From UBA7446 sp965657545 (GTDB taxonomy: Bacteria > Bacteroidota > Bacteroidia > Flavobacteriales > Flavobacteriaceae): a DNA stretch of 63,001 nucleotides. The notes beneath the pieces are model-generated. The model was given only the letters and a program-made list of their open reading frames with translations. It did no database searches and was not told the DNA's origin. Within the stretch, counting starts at the first letter, position 1. Every line of letters starts with the position of its first letter. A program made the position numbers and the translations under genes. Location: contig CBFHOG010000011.1 of NCBI GenBank assembly GCA_965657545.1, positions 1 through 63,001 on the forward strand, in the 5' to 3' direction. Shown piece by piece: positions 16,851 to 25,304 of this stretch.

Positions 16851-18401
16851 ATGAATATGAAAAAATTACTTTTGATCTTTTTTGTTGCAACAGTAGCCGT
16901 TAGCTGCGTTGACGACTTAAACACAAAGCCAGAAATTGACCTGACGTTAGAGGAATTGCTTAAGCAAGACCCCAATGCCGTAAACGGTATTCTATCACGT
17001 CTTTACGGCTCGTTTGCCCTTTCAGGTGCCGACGGTCCTGGGTCTTCTGATATTGATGATGATGCAGGTGAATCGCCGTTTTTACGCGGTATTGTAAACT
17101 TGCAAGATTTCACCGCAGACGGGCTTAAAAACCGTTGGGGTGATGATGGATTAGACCAATTAACCACGGCTACAAACTGGGATGAAAACAATAAATTCTT
17201 TCGTTATATGTATAACCGAATTTATTATACGATTCCACAAGCCAACAACCTTATTAATGTGTTGGGTGGCGTTGAGGTAGATAACAAGTCTCAAGTAGAA
17301 GGTGAAGTTCGTTTTTTACGTGCGCTTGCCTACTATTATTTGATAGACTGTTTTGGGAAAGGGGTATTGGCAACTGAAGAAAACTTTGGTCAATCTACAC
17401 CACTACCTGAAGTAACGCGTACAGAATTGTATAACTATGTGGAAAGCGAACTTTTAGCTGTGGAAGGAATGTTACCTGATACAAACACTTACGGAAGAGC
17501 AGACAAAGCAGCTGCGCAATTTTTGTTGGCACGCTTGTATATGAATGCTGAAGTATATACGGGAACAGCGCAGTATTCAAATGCGTTGAGTTATGCAGAA
17601 AAAGTGATTACGGGAAGTGGTCACACATTGGCTCCTGAATTTTTACAAAATTTCTCAGGCGACAACCATACTTCACCAGAGGTTATTTTCCCGCTTATTG
17701 CTGATGCGGACGTAAGTCAGAGTTATGGAAACACCACTTACATTGTAAATGGAAGTCTATCTGGTGAAACCATGACCCTATCTGATTATGGCGCAACAGA
17801 CGGCTGGGGAGGACACCGTGCCTCTAAAGGCTGGTATGGACTATTTGCTGCTGATGCAGCAGGATTAGCTGCTTCATCTGATAAACGTGCACATCTGTTT
17901 TGGACCGGTGGTCATAACTATGAGATGGATGATTACAAAGAATGGAATAACGGATATCCTTCCATAAAGTTTAGAAATAGTGCGTTTAGTAACCCATCTG
18001 GAACAAATACCAGTTTCTCAAGTACAGATTTTCCACTATTTCGCTTAGCAGATGCGTACCTCATGTATGCAGAGGCGCAAGTTCGCGGGGGTGGCGGTTC
18101 TGCAGCAACAGCGCTGCTATACGTGAATGATGTGCGTGCTCGTGCTGGAGCTACTGCTATCACTGCAGGTGAACTAACCGCTGATTTTATATTGGATGAG
18201 CGTGGACGCGAACTCAATTTTGAGGGAGTCCGCCGATCTGATCTTATTAGGAATGGAAAATTTACAGGGAGTAGCTATTTATGGCCTTGGAAAGGAAATA
18301 ACTTAAATGGTACATCTATCCCAGATCATTACAAGCTTTTCCCAATTCCTCAGCGCTCATTAGAGGCTAACCCCAACCTAACTCAAAATACTGGATACTA
18401 A
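16851..18401 (+). CDS. susD: SusD-family surface glycan-binding lipoprotein
   Basis: A 516-residue lipoprotein forming the lid of the SusC transporter. Signal MNMKKLLLIFFVATVAVSC; the acidic residues after the cysteine (VDD) fit a surface-export signal. Starting at the second Met (16857) is equally possible. SusD/RagB features include the helical TPR-like core (VRFLRALAYYYLIDCFG) and the C-terminal FRLADAYLMYAEA and DERGRELNFEGVRRSDLIRNGKF blocks, ending in PIPQRSLEANPNLTQNTGY, a classic SusD terminus. It binds starch-like helices at the cell surface. The neighbour is the SusE-like gene 10 bases on. Confidence 0.95.
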   Translation: MNMKKLLLIFFVATVAVSCVDDLNTKPEIDLTLEELLKQDPNAVNGILSRLYGSFALSGADGPGSSDIDDDAGESPFLRGIVNLQDFTADGLKNRWGDDGLDQLTTATNWDENNKFFRYMYNRIYYTIPQANNLINVLGGVEVDNKSQVEGEVRFLRALAYYYLIDCFGKGVLATEENFGQSTPLPEVTRTELYNYVESELLAVEGMLPDTNTYGRADKAAAQFLLARLYMNAEVYTGTAQYSNALSYAEKVITGSGHTLAPEFLQNFSGDNHTSPEVIFPLIADADVSQSYGNTTYIVNGSLSGETMTLSDYGATDGWGGHRASKGWYGLFAADAAGLAASSDKRAHLFWTGGHNYEMDDYKEWNNGYPSIKFRNSAFSNPSGTNTSFSSTDFPLFRLADAYLMYAEAQVRGGGGSAATALLYVNDVRARAGATAITAGELTADFILDERGRELNFEGVRRSDLIRNGKFTGSSYLWPWKGNNLNGTSIPDHYKLFPIPQRSLEANPNLTQNTGY

Positions 18402-18411
18402 AATTAAAAAA

Positions 18412-19656
18412 ATGAAAACAAAATTTATAACCTTATTAACAAGAAATATCCTCCCAATAATGTTGCTATTCTTAGTAGCAAGCTGTGAAAATGAAGATGA
18501 TGATCCACAGTTTACGTTGGCTGAAACTTCTGATACCATAGCGTTTTCAAACGCACTTTTGGACACATATTATATTTCATACGAGACCAGACTTAATATT
18601 GCTGAACGTTTGCTTTGGAACAAGCCTGATTTTGGTGCAGTTACTGAAATAAATTACAAAGTTGAGGTTTCCACAAGCCAAACATTTGCTTCAGACGCTG
18701 TTTCATCTTTTGATTCTGGCGTTATAACAGAAACAAGTTATGCAATCTCTGTTGAAAATCTTTGGGCTGCGGCAACTGCAATGGGACTAGATGATGATCC
18801 AACAACAACTGACAATGGAAATATCGGAACTGTTTACGCAAGAGTTACGGCTACAGTCGGAGATCCTGCGAACTCTAATGGCATGACTAAAGTTTCTGAA
18901 ATCGTGCCTATGAGCCTAACAATTATTGAAAAACAACCAACAAATGCCGCAAACTGTGATATGGATCAGTACTGGGCAGTTGGCGCTGGTGCTTTTGATG
19001 CAGGTTGGGGTTGGACAACACCTGTTCAAATACCTTGTACTGGTACTAACGTTTATTCTGGATACATTGCATTACGTAACATTGCGGGTGACAATAACAA
19101 CTTCAGATTCTTTACTGAAAAAGACAATTGGGGCTCAGGTGTAAACTATCCAACTTTTATTGCTGATGGCTATACAATTGACGCGAAGTTTGCTGAAAAA
19201 GATGACGGAGATAAAAACTTTGCTTTTGTAGGTGCTTCAGCCACTTATCATATTGAAATAAATGCAGTAGCAAAAACCATCACGCTTTCTCAAGAGGGTT
19301 CTGATGGGTGTGATTTCGCAAATTTGTACGCTGTTGGAGCTGGTGTCCCCGATGCTGGATGGGGTTGGACATCACCAATTAATCTCCCGTGTCAAGGAAA
19401 TGGAGTGTACAGTTCCATAATGAATCTTAACAATAATGCAGGAGCAGACAACAACTTCCGCTTCTTTACTGAAAAAGACAACTGGGGCTCAGGAGTAAAC
19501 TATCCATCATATATTGCCGACGGATATACAATCGATGCCAAGTTTGAAGATGCGCAAGATGGAGATAATAACTTTGCTTTTAACGGTACATCTGGTCTAT
19601 TCCGTGTAGATATTGATACGGCAAATAAAACCATCACTGTAGCTGAAGGGAAATAA
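18412..19656 (+). CDS. susE: SusE/SusF-like starch-binding surface lipoprotein with two tandem modules
   Basis: A 414-residue lipoprotein. The lipobox cysteine at about residue 25 is followed by ENEDDD, a strong surface-export signal. Residues 35-175 form the SusE N-terminal domain. Two starch-binding modules follow (about 187-288 and 303-412), each beginning YxVGAGxxDAGWGWT and sharing the block NNFRFFTEKDNWGSGVNYP and the motif ADGYTIDAKF. Tryptophans in these modules are plausible glucan contacts. Similarity of the two modules also at DNA level suggests recent duplication. It has no enzymatic motif; the role is polymer capture next to SusCD. A terminator hairpin follows 24 bases after the stop. 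Confidence 0.88.
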   Translation: MKTKFITLLTRNILPIMLLFLVASCENEDDDPQFTLAETSDTIAFSNALLDTYYISYETRLNIAERLLWNKPDFGAVTEINYKVEVSTSQTFASDAVSSFDSGVITETSYAISVENLWAAATAMGLDDDPTTTDNGNIGTVYARVTATVGDPANSNGMTKVSEIVPMSLTIIEKQPTNAANCDMDQYWAVGAGAFDAGWGWTTPVQIPCTGTNVYSGYIALRNIAGDNNNFRFFTEKDNWGSGVNYPTFIADGYTIDAKFAEKDDGDKNFAFVGASATYHIEINAVAKTITLSQEGSDGCDFANLYAVGAGVPDAGWGWTSPINLPCQGNGVYSSIMNLNNNAGADNNFRFFTEKDNWGSGVNYPSYIADGYTIDAKFEDAQDGDNNFAFNGTSGLFRVDIDTANKTITVAEGK

Positions 19657-19680
19657 CTTAATACTAATTTAATTCATGAA

Positions 19681-19716
19681 GCGGTACAGTGATTTTATCA
19701 CTATACCGCTTTTTTT
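19681..19716 (+). terminator. Intrinsic terminator or attenuator between susE and the secreted amylase
   Basis: A 13-base stem (12 of 13 paired, one C-A mismatch) with a TTT loop is followed by seven T residues at 19710-19716. The next start codon, ATG at 19720, begins three bases after the T run. It would end most susCDE transcripts and leave read-through for the amylase. Confidence 0.8.
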
Positions 19717-19719
19717 ACT

Positions 19720-22581
19720 ATGTCTAAAATTCTTTACACAATAACGTTTACTCTAATATGTGCTTTAGCTCTTGGTCAAGTTCAAAATGCAACTTTGGTT
19801 ACTACGCCTAATCCATTTAATGAAGATGAATCCATCACTCTAAAGTTCAGTGGTATTAATACTTCACAATGGGGGAGCGATGATGTATATCTTTGGGCTT
19901 GGTATTTTAAAAATGGTGTTCAAACAGGTGGTCCAAATATTGGAAATGGCGATTGGAATAATTCAAATGAAGCACTTAAACTAACTAATAATGGTGATGG
20001 CACTCATAGCTTCACGTTAACCCCTAATACCTTTTTTAATGATGCGGGCATTACTAAAATGGGAGTTTTAGTAAAGGCAAAAAATGCTTCTGATCAAGGA
20101 ACTGGAGAGCGTAAAACTCAAGACTTTCTAATTGATGTGGGTAAGGTTTTGATGGGTATTACCTCCCACTCTGGTAATACGATATTAGTCAATGCCAATC
20201 AAAACACAAATATTTTTGCAGTAATGTCTGCAAATGGAACTCAGGAAGCAGGTTCTTTTTCAAGCTATTTTAACGATGTACTTATTGATAGCGGTAATGG
20301 ATATCCAACTTATAATTTAAGTTTAAATGTCAGTTCTAGTGGTACTCTTAGGATAGAGGGTAGTCCGTTCAGCTCTAATGAAACAGCTAAAATTGAACTC
20401 GCTGTTGAAGTAGCCCCAACAGTAACCGAGCAAGCCATTCCTGCAGGCTTACAAGAGGGTATCAATTACCATACCGACACTTCAAAAGCAACTTTGGTGC
20501 TTAATGCGCCCCACAAAGACTATGTGTATGTAGCAGGTAGTTTTAATAACTACACTACAAACAGTACATATCTAATGAAAAAAGATACAAATTCAGATTT
20601 GTTTTGGTTGGAATTAACAGGACTCACCCCGGGGCAAATCTACCACTATCAATATTGGGTTTACGATACTACCCCCATAGCCAACAGCCCAGCAATCGTT
20701 AAAACCGCTGACCCATACTCCACACTTGTATTATCGCCTTTTGACGACCCTTACATTCCTAATAGTTCATATCCCAATTTACCCACTTATCCCACAGGAC
20801 AAGAGCGCGAGGTAACCGTTTTACAGACAGGTCAAACTGCATACAATTGGCAGGTGTCTAATTTCCAAAAACCGCCAAAAGAAGATTTGGTTATTTACGA
20901 AATCCTTATTCGTGATTTTGATGAAAATCGTTCCTTTCAAGATCTCATTGATCGTGTGGGCTATTTTAAAAATTTAAATATCAATGCCATCCAGCTGATG
21001 CCCGTAATGGAATTTGAAGGCAATGAAAGCTGGGGCTACAATACCGCCTTTCATATGGCTCTCGATAAGTTTTATGGTACTCCAGAAAAATTCAAAGAAT
21101 TGGTTGACACCTTCCACCAAAATGGTATTGCCGTAATTTTAGATTTGGCTATTAATCATGCATACGGGCGTGCGCCTGGCGTACGTATGTGGATGGATGA
21201 TCCTGACGGAAACGGCTGGGGTGATCCATCAAGTGAAAACCCATATTTTAATGAAGAACCCAAACACAGTTACAATGTAGGAAGTGATTTTAACCATCAA
21301 TCTAGCATGACAAAAAACTTTACTAAACGAGTGATTAAACATTGGATTGAAGAATATAAAATCGATGGCTTCCGTTGGGATTTAACCAAAGGGTTTACGC
21401 AAAATTGTACCGCAAGCGATGAAGGCTGTACAGGTAGCTACCAAGCCGACAGGGTTGCAGTGCTTAAAGAATACGCCGATTATTCTTGGTCGTTGGATAC
21501 GAATCATTATGTGATTTTTGAGCATTTGGGCGGAGATACGGAAGAAGCAGAATGGGCAAACTACCGTCTTGGTGAAGGCAAAGGCATTATGTTATGGGGC
21601 AAAATGACTGAGCCCTACAACCAACTCAGTATGGGGCACAATAGCAATAACAGCATTGCCCGAATGCGATCTGAAAGCCGCGGCTTTAACGGTAAACGTT
21701 TGGTTGGTTACCCTGAAAGCCATGACGAAGAAAGATTAATGTATAAAAATATTCAGTTTGGCAACACGACACAGACTGGGCATAATGTTAAAAACCTCAA
21801 TGTCGCGCTGAGTAGAATGTCGGCGATTGGTGCAGTAAGCCTTTTAGTGCCTGGACCAAAAATGATTTGGCATTTTGGTGAATTAGGTATGGAAAATTCG
21901 ATTAACACTTGTGCTAACGGCACTGTTGGTGATTGTAAACTTGACACCAAACCTCAGCCTCAATGGGTCAATAATTGGCTAACAAATACCCAACGCAAAA
22001 AAATATACGACGACTGGAGCCGCATGAGCAATCTAAAGCAAAGCAATGAAGTGTTTAAAGGAAGTTCTAGTATAAGTCCTTTAGCTACAAACAATCTTGT
22101 GCAACGCATTTATGTTTGGAATGAAACGCTTAGCGGACTTAAAAATGTGGTTATCCTTGCCAACTTTGATGTTACCATCCAAAATGTAACTTCCAATTTC
22201 CCATATACAGGGACTTGGTATGACCTGATGGACGAAAGTACTTTAAGTGTAAGTTCAACAGCACAGGTGGTTACATTAGCTCCTGGAGAATTTAAAATTT
22301 TCGGCAACCAACAAGCTGCTTTAAGCAACTATAATCCTAAACTCCTGCGGTTAGTCTTACGCCAAAATCCCGTAAAAGAACGTATTCTAATTGACCTTCC
22401 CACCGAAGACACTTACAGTTATAAATTATACAGTGCCTTGGGACAAGAAGTATCCAATGGAAAACATAAAGGCGCAAAGGTACTAACCATTTCAGCACCA
22501 GCTCAAAAAGGGGTGTACTTTGTGGTTGTAAAAAACAAGAAAACCAACCAATTTGGGATGTGTAAAGTGCTGGTTGAATAA
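19720..22581 (+). CDS. Secreted GH13 alpha-amylase with T9SS sorting domain
   Basis: A 953-residue exported amylase. After the signal peptide (ending near LALGQ) comes an N-terminal beta-sandwich, possibly carbohydrate-binding (about 20-150), and a CBM48-like module (about 250-330, YVAGSFNNYTTNS). The GH13 barrel (about 385-800) has LDLAINHAYG, GFRWDLTKG with nucleophile D554, IFEHLG with acid E601, and ESHDEE with D669. Residues 870-953 form a T9SS type A sorting domain (KLLRLVLRQNPVKERILI to GVYFVVVKNK), so it is exported through the gliding-motility secretion system to the surface or medium. It should start depolymerisation of starch or glycogen. No ribosome-binding site is possible upstream because a terminator abuts the ATG. 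Confidence 0.92.
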   Translation: MSKILYTITFTLICALALGQVQNATLVTTPNPFNEDESITLKFSGINTSQWGSDDVYLWAWYFKNGVQTGGPNIGNGDWNNSNEALKLTNNGDGTHSFTLTPNTFFNDAGITKMGVLVKAKNASDQGTGERKTQDFLIDVGKVLMGITSHSGNTILVNANQNTNIFAVMSANGTQEAGSFSSYFNDVLIDSGNGYPTYNLSLNVSSSGTLRIEGSPFSSNETAKIELAVEVAPTVTEQAIPAGLQEGINYHTDTSKATLVLNAPHKDYVYVAGSFNNYTTNSTYLMKKDTNSDLFWLELTGLTPGQIYHYQYWVYDTTPIANSPAIVKTADPYSTLVLSPFDDPYIPNSSYPNLPTYPTGQEREVTVLQTGQTAYNWQVSNFQKPPKEDLVIYEILIRDFDENRSFQDLIDRVGYFKNLNINAIQLMPVMEFEGNESWGYNTAFHMALDKFYGTPEKFKELVDTFHQNGIAVILDLAINHAYGRAPGVRMWMDDPDGNGWGDPSSENPYFNEEPKHSYNVGSDFNHQSSMTKNFTKRVIKHWIEEYKIDGFRWDLTKGFTQNCTASDEGCTGSYQADRVAVLKEYADYSWSLDTNHYVIFEHLGGDTEEAEWANYRLGEGKGIMLWGKMTEPYNQLSMGHNSNNSIARMRSESRGFNGKRLVGYPESHDEERLMYKNIQFGNTTQTGHNVKNLNVALSRMSAIGAVSLLVPGPKMIWHFGELGMENSINTCANGTVGDCKLDTKPQPQWVNNWLTNTQRKKIYDDWSRMSNLKQSNEVFKGSSSISPLATNNLVQRIYVWNETLSGLKNVVILANFDVTIQNVTSNFPYTGTWYDLMDESTLSVSSTAQVVTLAPGEFKIFGNQQAALSNYNPKLLRLVLRQNPVKERILIDLPTEDTYSYKLYSALGQEVSNGKHKGAKVLTISAPAQKGVYFVVVKNKKTNQFGMCKVLVE

Positions 22582-22629
22582 TACTAAAAAAAATTGCTAT
22601 GAAATGTTTGTTTAATTTTTAAATATTTA

Positions 22630-23559
22630 ATGATGAAAAATTATCTACCCTGTTTACTTTTATTGTGCGTTACATTAGGCTACGCTCAAACAATTTCCTA
22701 TGATCAGAGACAAGCAAATTATACCCCTGTCACTGATGGAGGTGGAATATTTGACCAAGGAACCGATCAATTAGGAATGTGGGCAAATACTGGAAATAAG
22801 CAAAGCCTTGTATTTAGGGCATTTAAAAGCATTGGAGATGGCACAGGAACTTCCGTTACAATGGATGCTGGGGATAGCTTTAAAATTACAATAGGTGCTA
22901 AACGAGCATATGGTGAAATAGGTGTGGCACTGCTTAATAATCCAACTGCAACAGCAGCTTGGGGCGACAGAAAAAACAACTACACCACATATTGCATATT
23001 ATCTGGTCCAAATGGTGAGGACGGCGCATGGTCTAATTGGAAAGCGCACTCCAAGGACGGAGGGGTTGAAACGTTTTCAATAGCTGGTGATCAGACTACA
23101 GAAACGGATTTTGTTATTACATTTTCCGTGTCGGCTTCAAATAAAATTACAGTGGACATAAATGGTGAAAGTAAGGTGCTAGACGTTACCTCACCAACTG
23201 CAACCCACTTTAGTGTTTGGCTAAATGATGATTGGTCAGGTGGAGCTAACTCAAACATTTACCTTAAACCAACTACAGAGCTAGTGCGAGCAACACTCGC
23301 TTTAGAAGACTTGAACAACTATTCAAATACTTTGGTATCAAATATTTTTACAAATGAGATCTATTTTAAAAACCTATTGAACGAAAATGTAAGTTGGGCT
23401 TTATATGATTTAACAGGGAAATTTGTACAAAAGGGTCTGGCAAAAAAAGCTTCGAAGACGATTCATATTAGTGCTGCACCACCAAAAGGAATTTATCTTT
23501 TAGAGGTTCGTAGTAAGTATTCTGCAAAAAGAGATGTGTTTAAGTTAATTAAAAACTAA
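22630..23559 (+). CDS. Uncharacterised T9SS-secreted protein of the alpha-glucan locus
   Basis: A 309-residue exported protein: signal peptide MMKNYLPCLLLLCVTLGYAQ, a roughly 190-residue region of unknown family rich in Gly, Thr and aromatic residues (about 21-210), and a C-terminal T9SS sorting domain (about 230-309, NVSWALYDLTGKFVQKG to PKGIYLLEVRSKY). The unknown region looks beta-rich and carries TTYCILSGPNGED and HFSVWLNDDWSGG. No catalytic motif was recognised. It lies 48 bases after the amylase, so a carbohydrate-binding accessory role is plausible but unproven. The start could be either of the two first Met codons. Confidence 0.8.
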   Translation: MMKNYLPCLLLLCVTLGYAQTISYDQRQANYTPVTDGGGIFDQGTDQLGMWANTGNKQSLVFRAFKSIGDGTGTSVTMDAGDSFKITIGAKRAYGEIGVALLNNPTATAAWGDRKNNYTTYCILSGPNGEDGAWSNWKAHSKDGGVETFSIAGDQTTETDFVITFSVSASNKITVDINGESKVLDVTSPTATHFSVWLNDDWSGGANSNIYLKPTTELVRATLALEDLNNYSNTLVSNIFTNEIYFKNLLNENVSWALYDLTGKFVQKGLAKKASKTIHISAAPPKGIYLLEVRSKYSAKRDVFKLIKN

Positions 23560-23786
23560 TCCACATTCACCACTTCCTGAATTTCGGGAGCGTATTTTTT
23601 AATGGTAAGTTCGACCCCTTGCTTTAAGGTCATTTGGTTTACGGAGCATCCCACGCAGGCGCCCATAAGTTGCACCTTAACGGTTTGACCCTCAACACCC
23701 AAAAGCGCAATGTCACCACCGTCAGATTTTAAAAAGGGTCTGATTTCCTCTAGAGCTTGTTCTATTCGTTGATTTAGGTCACTCAT
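23556..23786 (-). CDS. NifU C-terminal-domain protein (iron-sulphur scaffold/carrier)
   Basis: A 76-residue protein consisting of just the Nfu domain, with the cluster-binding pair in ACVGCSVNQMT (CxxC). Such proteins bridge a [4Fe-4S] cluster between monomers and hand it to target enzymes. It begins with an N-terminal helix IEQALEEIRPFLKSDGGDI typical of the fold. It sits three bases downstream of the Mrp ATPase gene, itself an Fe-S carrier, so the two act in the same pathway. Its stop overlaps that of the convergent T9SS protein gene. Confidence 0.9.
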   Translation of the reverse strand: MSDLNQRIEQALEEIRPFLKSDGGDIALLGVEGQTVKVQLMGACVGCSVNQMTLKQGVELTIKKYAPEIQEVVNVD

Positions 23787-23789
23787 GGC

Positions 23790-24932
23790 TTACTTTTTAG
23801 TAACAGCAGCGCAACCTGCCATTGTTGTTATTTTTATTGCCTCAGTTGGTGGTAAATGTTCGTTGCGAGACACAACCTCTTGCACCACCGCTCTGGTCAC
23901 ATTGGTTAAAGCATCGGAAACAGCCGTATTTTCTTGCATCGCCGCTGGACGTCCAATGTCTCCCGCCTCACGAATACTTTGCACCAAAGGGAGCTCGCCC
24001 AAAAATGGCACATCCAAATCAGCAGCCAAATAACGTGCACCCGCTTTCCCAAAGATATAATATTTGTTTTCTGGAAGTTCTTCTGGAGTAAAATACGCCA
24101 TGTTCTCTATAACACCCAACACAGGTACTTGAATATTTTCTTGTTGGAACATCGCAACACCCTTTTTTGCATCGGACAGCGCAACCGTTTGTGGAGTGCT
24201 TACGACCACTGCCCCAGTTATGGGTAACGACTGCATAATACTTAAATGAATGTCGCCTGTGCCGGGAGGTAAGTCAATCAATAGAAAATCGAGTTCGCCC
24301 CAAGCGGCATCAAAAATCATTTGATTCAAGGCTTTGGCAGCCATAGGACCACGCCAGATAACAGCTTGATCGGGTTTGGTGAAAAATCCAATAGACAACA
24401 ATTTAACTCCAAAATTTTCTACGGGAACCATCTTAGATACTCCATCGATATTTTTTGCCAACGGCTTTTCGTTAGCCACATCAAACATCAATGGCATGGA
24501 AGGCCCGTAAATATCTGCATCCAAAACACCAACTTTAAAACCCATATTGGCTAATGAAACGGCCAGGTTTGCCGTAACAGTAGATTTTCCAACACCACCT
24601 TTACCAGATGCAACCGCTACAATATTTTGAATTCCAGGGATTGGTTTTCCTTTAATAAGATTGGCATTTTGCTTTTTCTCGGGTGCATTAACCGTAATAT
24701 TCACCTTGATTTTTGCCTTTTCATATACCTCATCATGAATGGCTTTCATCACAGAAACCTCTACTTTTTTTTTGGCTTGTAGCGCTGGATTGGTCATGAC
24801 AATATCTACCACAACTTCATCTCCAAAAATATGGATGTTTTTTACCGCATTGGCTTCCATCAAATTTTTCCCATAACCCGGTAAACTAATGGATGTCAAT
24901 GCCTGTTCGATTGCGGAGCGTGTAATTTTCAT
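23790..24932 (-). CDS. mrp: Mrp/ApbC-type P-loop ATPase, iron-sulphur cluster carrier
   Basis: A 380-residue cytoplasmic ATPase with an N-terminal MIP18-like domain (about 1-90) and a ParA-type P-loop domain with the deviant Walker A motif SGKGGVGKSTV (about 108-118) and switch DLPPGTGD. The ATG at 24930-24932 (MKITRSAIEQ) is preferred to a frame extension of seven residues, and a promoter lies 18 bases upstream. In ApbC-type proteins a CxxC pair follows the ENM(A/S)YF motif; here that place reads ENMAYFTPEELPENKY, without cysteines. The only cysteine seen is near the C-terminus (MAGCAAV). Nfu follows in the operon. Confidence 0.9.
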   Translation of the reverse strand: MKITRSAIEQALTSISLPGYGKNLMEANAVKNIHIFGDEVVVDIVMTNPALQAKKKVEVSVMKAIHDEVYEKAKIKVNITVNAPEKKQNANLIKGKPIPGIQNIVAVASGKGGVGKSTVTANLAVSLANMGFKVGVLDADIYGPSMPLMFDVANEKPLAKNIDGVSKMVPVENFGVKLLSIGFFTKPDQAVIWRGPMAAKALNQMIFDAAWGELDFLLIDLPPGTGDIHLSIMQSLPITGAVVVSTPQTVALSDAKKGVAMFQQENIQVPVLGVIENMAYFTPEELPENKYYIFGKAGARYLAADLDVPFLGELPLVQSIREAGDIGRPAAMQENTAVSDALTNVTRAVVQEVVSRNEHLPPTEAIKITTMAGCAAVTKK

Positions 24933-24950
24933 TAAATCTAAATAAGAATA

Positions 24951-24958
24951 CAAATATA
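24951..24958 (-). promoter_or_regulatory. -7 element (TATATTTG) for mrp-nfu
   Basis: Exact TAnnTTTG match on the minus strand, 18 bases upstream of the preferred mrp ATG. It supports the shorter mrp start. Confidence 0.55.
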
Positions 24959-24980
24959 GGGCATCGGGCTAAGAAACAAC

Positions 24981-25304
24981 CTATTCGTTTGGATTCCATA
25001 GAACTGCTTCAAAATCCTGAATTTGGTCATCCATAATGGTATGCCCTTCAGACTCTAAAAGTTGCTGCATGGTATGCATGCCACCAAAATGATGTTTGCC
25101 TGTAAGTACCCCGTTTCGATTAACCACACGGTGGGCAGGAACATCGCCTAACGCATGTGCTGCGTTCATGGCATAACCTACCGTTCTTGCGCTTCGTGCA
25201 GCACCCAAGAAACGGGCAATGGCACCATAAGTAGTTACTTTACCATAAGGCACTTGACGTACGACTTTGTAAACGCGTTCAAAAAAATCATTCGGTTGGG
25301 GCAT
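24981..25304 (-). CDS. Alkyltransferase-like (MGMT-family) protein lacking the acceptor cysteine
   Basis: A 107-residue protein with the DNA-binding domain of O6-alkylguanine-DNA alkyltransferases (YGKVTTYGAIARFLGAARSARTVGYAM). The usual active-site PCHR is PAHR here (in GDVPAHRVVNRNG), so alkyl transfer to cysteine is impossible. The protein belongs to the alkyltransferase-like group that binds lesions and may recruit excision repair. The ATG at 25302-25304 (MPQPNDFF) is chosen because it starts the conserved domain; a longer frame to 25424 lies within trmB. It overlaps the trmB end by 17 bases. Confidence 0.85.
   Translation of the reverse strand: MPQPNDFFERVYKVVRQVPYGKVTTYGAIARFLGAARSARTVGYAMNAAHALGDVPAHRVVNRNGVLTGKHHFGGMHTMQQLLESEGHTIMDDQIQDFEAVLWNPNE

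Noticed and set aside
22599..22622. Short open frame (eight codons) between the amylase and the unknown T9SS gene
   Set aside because: It is too short and AT-rich to support as a leader peptide.
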